From contig NZ_CP043641.1 in assembly GCF_014217625.1 (NCBI RefSeq), positions 4,216,001-4,280,000 on the forward strand: a stretch of 64,000 nucleotides of DNA. The letters run 5' to 3'. Source of the stretch: Leifsonia shinshuensis (GTDB lineage Bacteria; Actinomycetota; Actinomycetes; Actinomycetales; Microbacteriaceae). Position 1 is the first letter of the stretch; each line of letters begins with the position of its first letter. Below are positions 63,272-64,000 of the stretch, in pieces. The notes beneath the pieces were generated by a model, which was given only the letters and a program-made list of their open reading frames with translations, did not search any database and was not told where the DNA came from. The position numbers were made by a program, and so were the translations under genes.

Positions 63272-64000
63272 CGTCGGGTCCGATTCGTCCGTGGGTACGC
63301 GTCGCCATTCTTCTTGTAGCAGTCACTTCGCTTGGACTCATCGCTTGGACCAAGACTGGCGAATTCATTCCGAGCGACCCCGCAGACGCATTGCTGCTAC
63401 AGAGCAGCATCCTTCTGGTCGTCCTCGGGTCATTGATTCTGGAGAAGTACTTCACCGCTCCCGGTGATGCGCTCGTGAACTCCTTCACGGCATTGATTAC
63501 GATGCTTCCGCTTTTGCCGTTGCTTGCGTCGGAGTCGCTGGCGATTTGGGGTGTTGTAGCTACGTATCTCGGAGTCGTAATGGCAGCTTCTGCCGCCTGC
63601 CTAACACTCCAGTCTCAGTCCAACCGGACAAGGGGACGGCGCACCATGGCGATTGCTTACCTCATTGCTTCAAGATTTGGTCGAGCACGCGTGGTCTTCT
63701 CCGTTGTGTTCTTGGCCTCTCTCTTCTTTTTCGCCTCAAGTCGTTCGAGTCTTGCCTTGGCGCTGTTGGTCTTCTGGGGGTTGTACCTTGCGATCTGGCC
63801 CCTCGGTATTCCACAGCTGCTCAGTCGGCTTCGTCTAGGTCAAGAGGCGCGTGACAAGTTGGTGGGCCATCTTGATCGCGTTGATAGTCCAAACCTGGCT
63901 AGAGTCGCACTCGCAGCTGCGGGATCGTGGCCGATCGAATCTGAGTCCGTGGTTCTTGCGCATCTTCCCGATGGCTCGAGCCGGTGGTGTGTGCCTCTGT
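63268..64000 (+). CDS. Membrane protein, 5' part (runs off window)
   Basis: At least 244 residues from ATG 63268 (GGGGG upstream), open to the window end. About five hydrophobic helices in the first 180 residues (for example VAILLVAVTSLGLIA, ALITMLPLLPLLASESLAIW, FLASLFFFASS, ALALLVFWGLYLAIWPLG) precede a soluble region (ALAAAGSWPIESESVVLAHL). I cannot assign a family from this part. It is AT-richer than the chromosome and coupled to the preceding small ORF, suggesting an island gene. Confidence 0.6.
   Translation, partial: MTSGPIRPWVRVAILLVAVTSLGLIAWTKTGEFIPSDPADALLLQSSILLVVLGSLILEKYFTAPGDALVNSFTALITMLPLLPLLASESLAIWGVVATYLGVVMAASAACLTLQSQSNRTRGRRTMAIAYLIASRFGRARVVFSVVFLASLFFFASSRSSLALALLVFWGLYLAIWPLGIPQLLSRLRLGQEARDKLVGHLDRVDSPNLARVALAAAGSWPIESESVVLAHLPDGSSRWCVPL

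Overview
The window is about 64 kb of a high-GC actinobacterial chromosome, most likely a Microbacteriaceae member close to Leifsonia. I infer this from gene families and style, not from a database search: very high third-position GC, GTG/TTG starts, ATGA/GTGA overlaps, DUF3263/DUF3027/DUF2530 proteins, an IdeR/DtxR-type iron box, a CIRCE element before groEL, a PaaR-controlled phenylacetate cluster and maltokinase. Almost all of the window is ordinary chromosome. The last 1.4 kb, after a tRNA-Arg gene, is clearly AT-richer and looks like the left edge of an acquired island.

Layout. 1-9.6 kb: truncated IclR regulator divergent from an MHS-type transporter; a CBM2-CBM2-GH18 chitinase-like protein; a thiamine-diphosphate enzyme; a DGPF/YCII protein and a VOC protein; an ECF41-type sigma factor divergent from an NAD(P)-binding oxidoreductase, with a matched pair of ECF41 promoters between them. 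8.5-14.9 kb: LacI regulator, two operators, two ABC sugar permeases, a binding lipoprotein and a GH35 beta-galactosidase (no ATPase gene). 14.9-21 kb: small membrane proteins, a second DGPF protein, an iron-boxed siderophore-interacting flavoprotein, signal peptidase I, a secreted M23 peptidase and maltokinase.

21-33.1 kb: an LLM monooxygenase, then phenylacetate catabolism: paaABCDE plus a paaG-like hydratase in one operon, divergent paaR, paaZ, paaI, and a second operon with thiolase, enoyl-CoA hydratase and 3-hydroxyacyl-CoA dehydrogenase. Near-identical TetR boxes sit before both operons. 33.1-41.3 kb: LtrA with two coupled small membrane proteins, an Lrp/AsnC regulator divergent from an E1alpha-E1beta-E2 2-oxoacid dehydrogenase operon that ends in a 55-residue acidic protein, a DMT exporter, nitroreductase and MsrB. 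41.4-52.9 kb: DUF3263, LytR_C protein, CspA, CIRCE-groEL, a lipoprotein, a frameshifted SDR, a two-component system, a ferredoxin-reductase-like flavoprotein, and an overlapping operon of a FolP2-like protein, a RibD-C reductase and a phosphotransferase.

53-62.5 kb: XPB-type helicase with its partner, two cold-shock-domain-associated genes (CSD protein and acidic DUF3027), DUF2530, serC, a DtxR-family regulator, an NlpC/P60 peptidase behind a structured leader, and an HNH endonuclease coupled to a His/Cys-rich short ORF that contains an intrinsic terminator. 62.5-64 kb: tRNA-Arg(CCU), then the low-GC segment with a small ORF coupled to a membrane protein that runs off the window.

Most notable non-standard signals: the interleaved face-to-face ECF41 promoters, the hairpin repeat family present at two loci (34.99-35.08 and 52.92-53.02 kb), the His/Cys-rich ORF/terminator arrangement before the HNH gene, the structured NlpC/P60 leader, and the tRNA-adjacent island edge.
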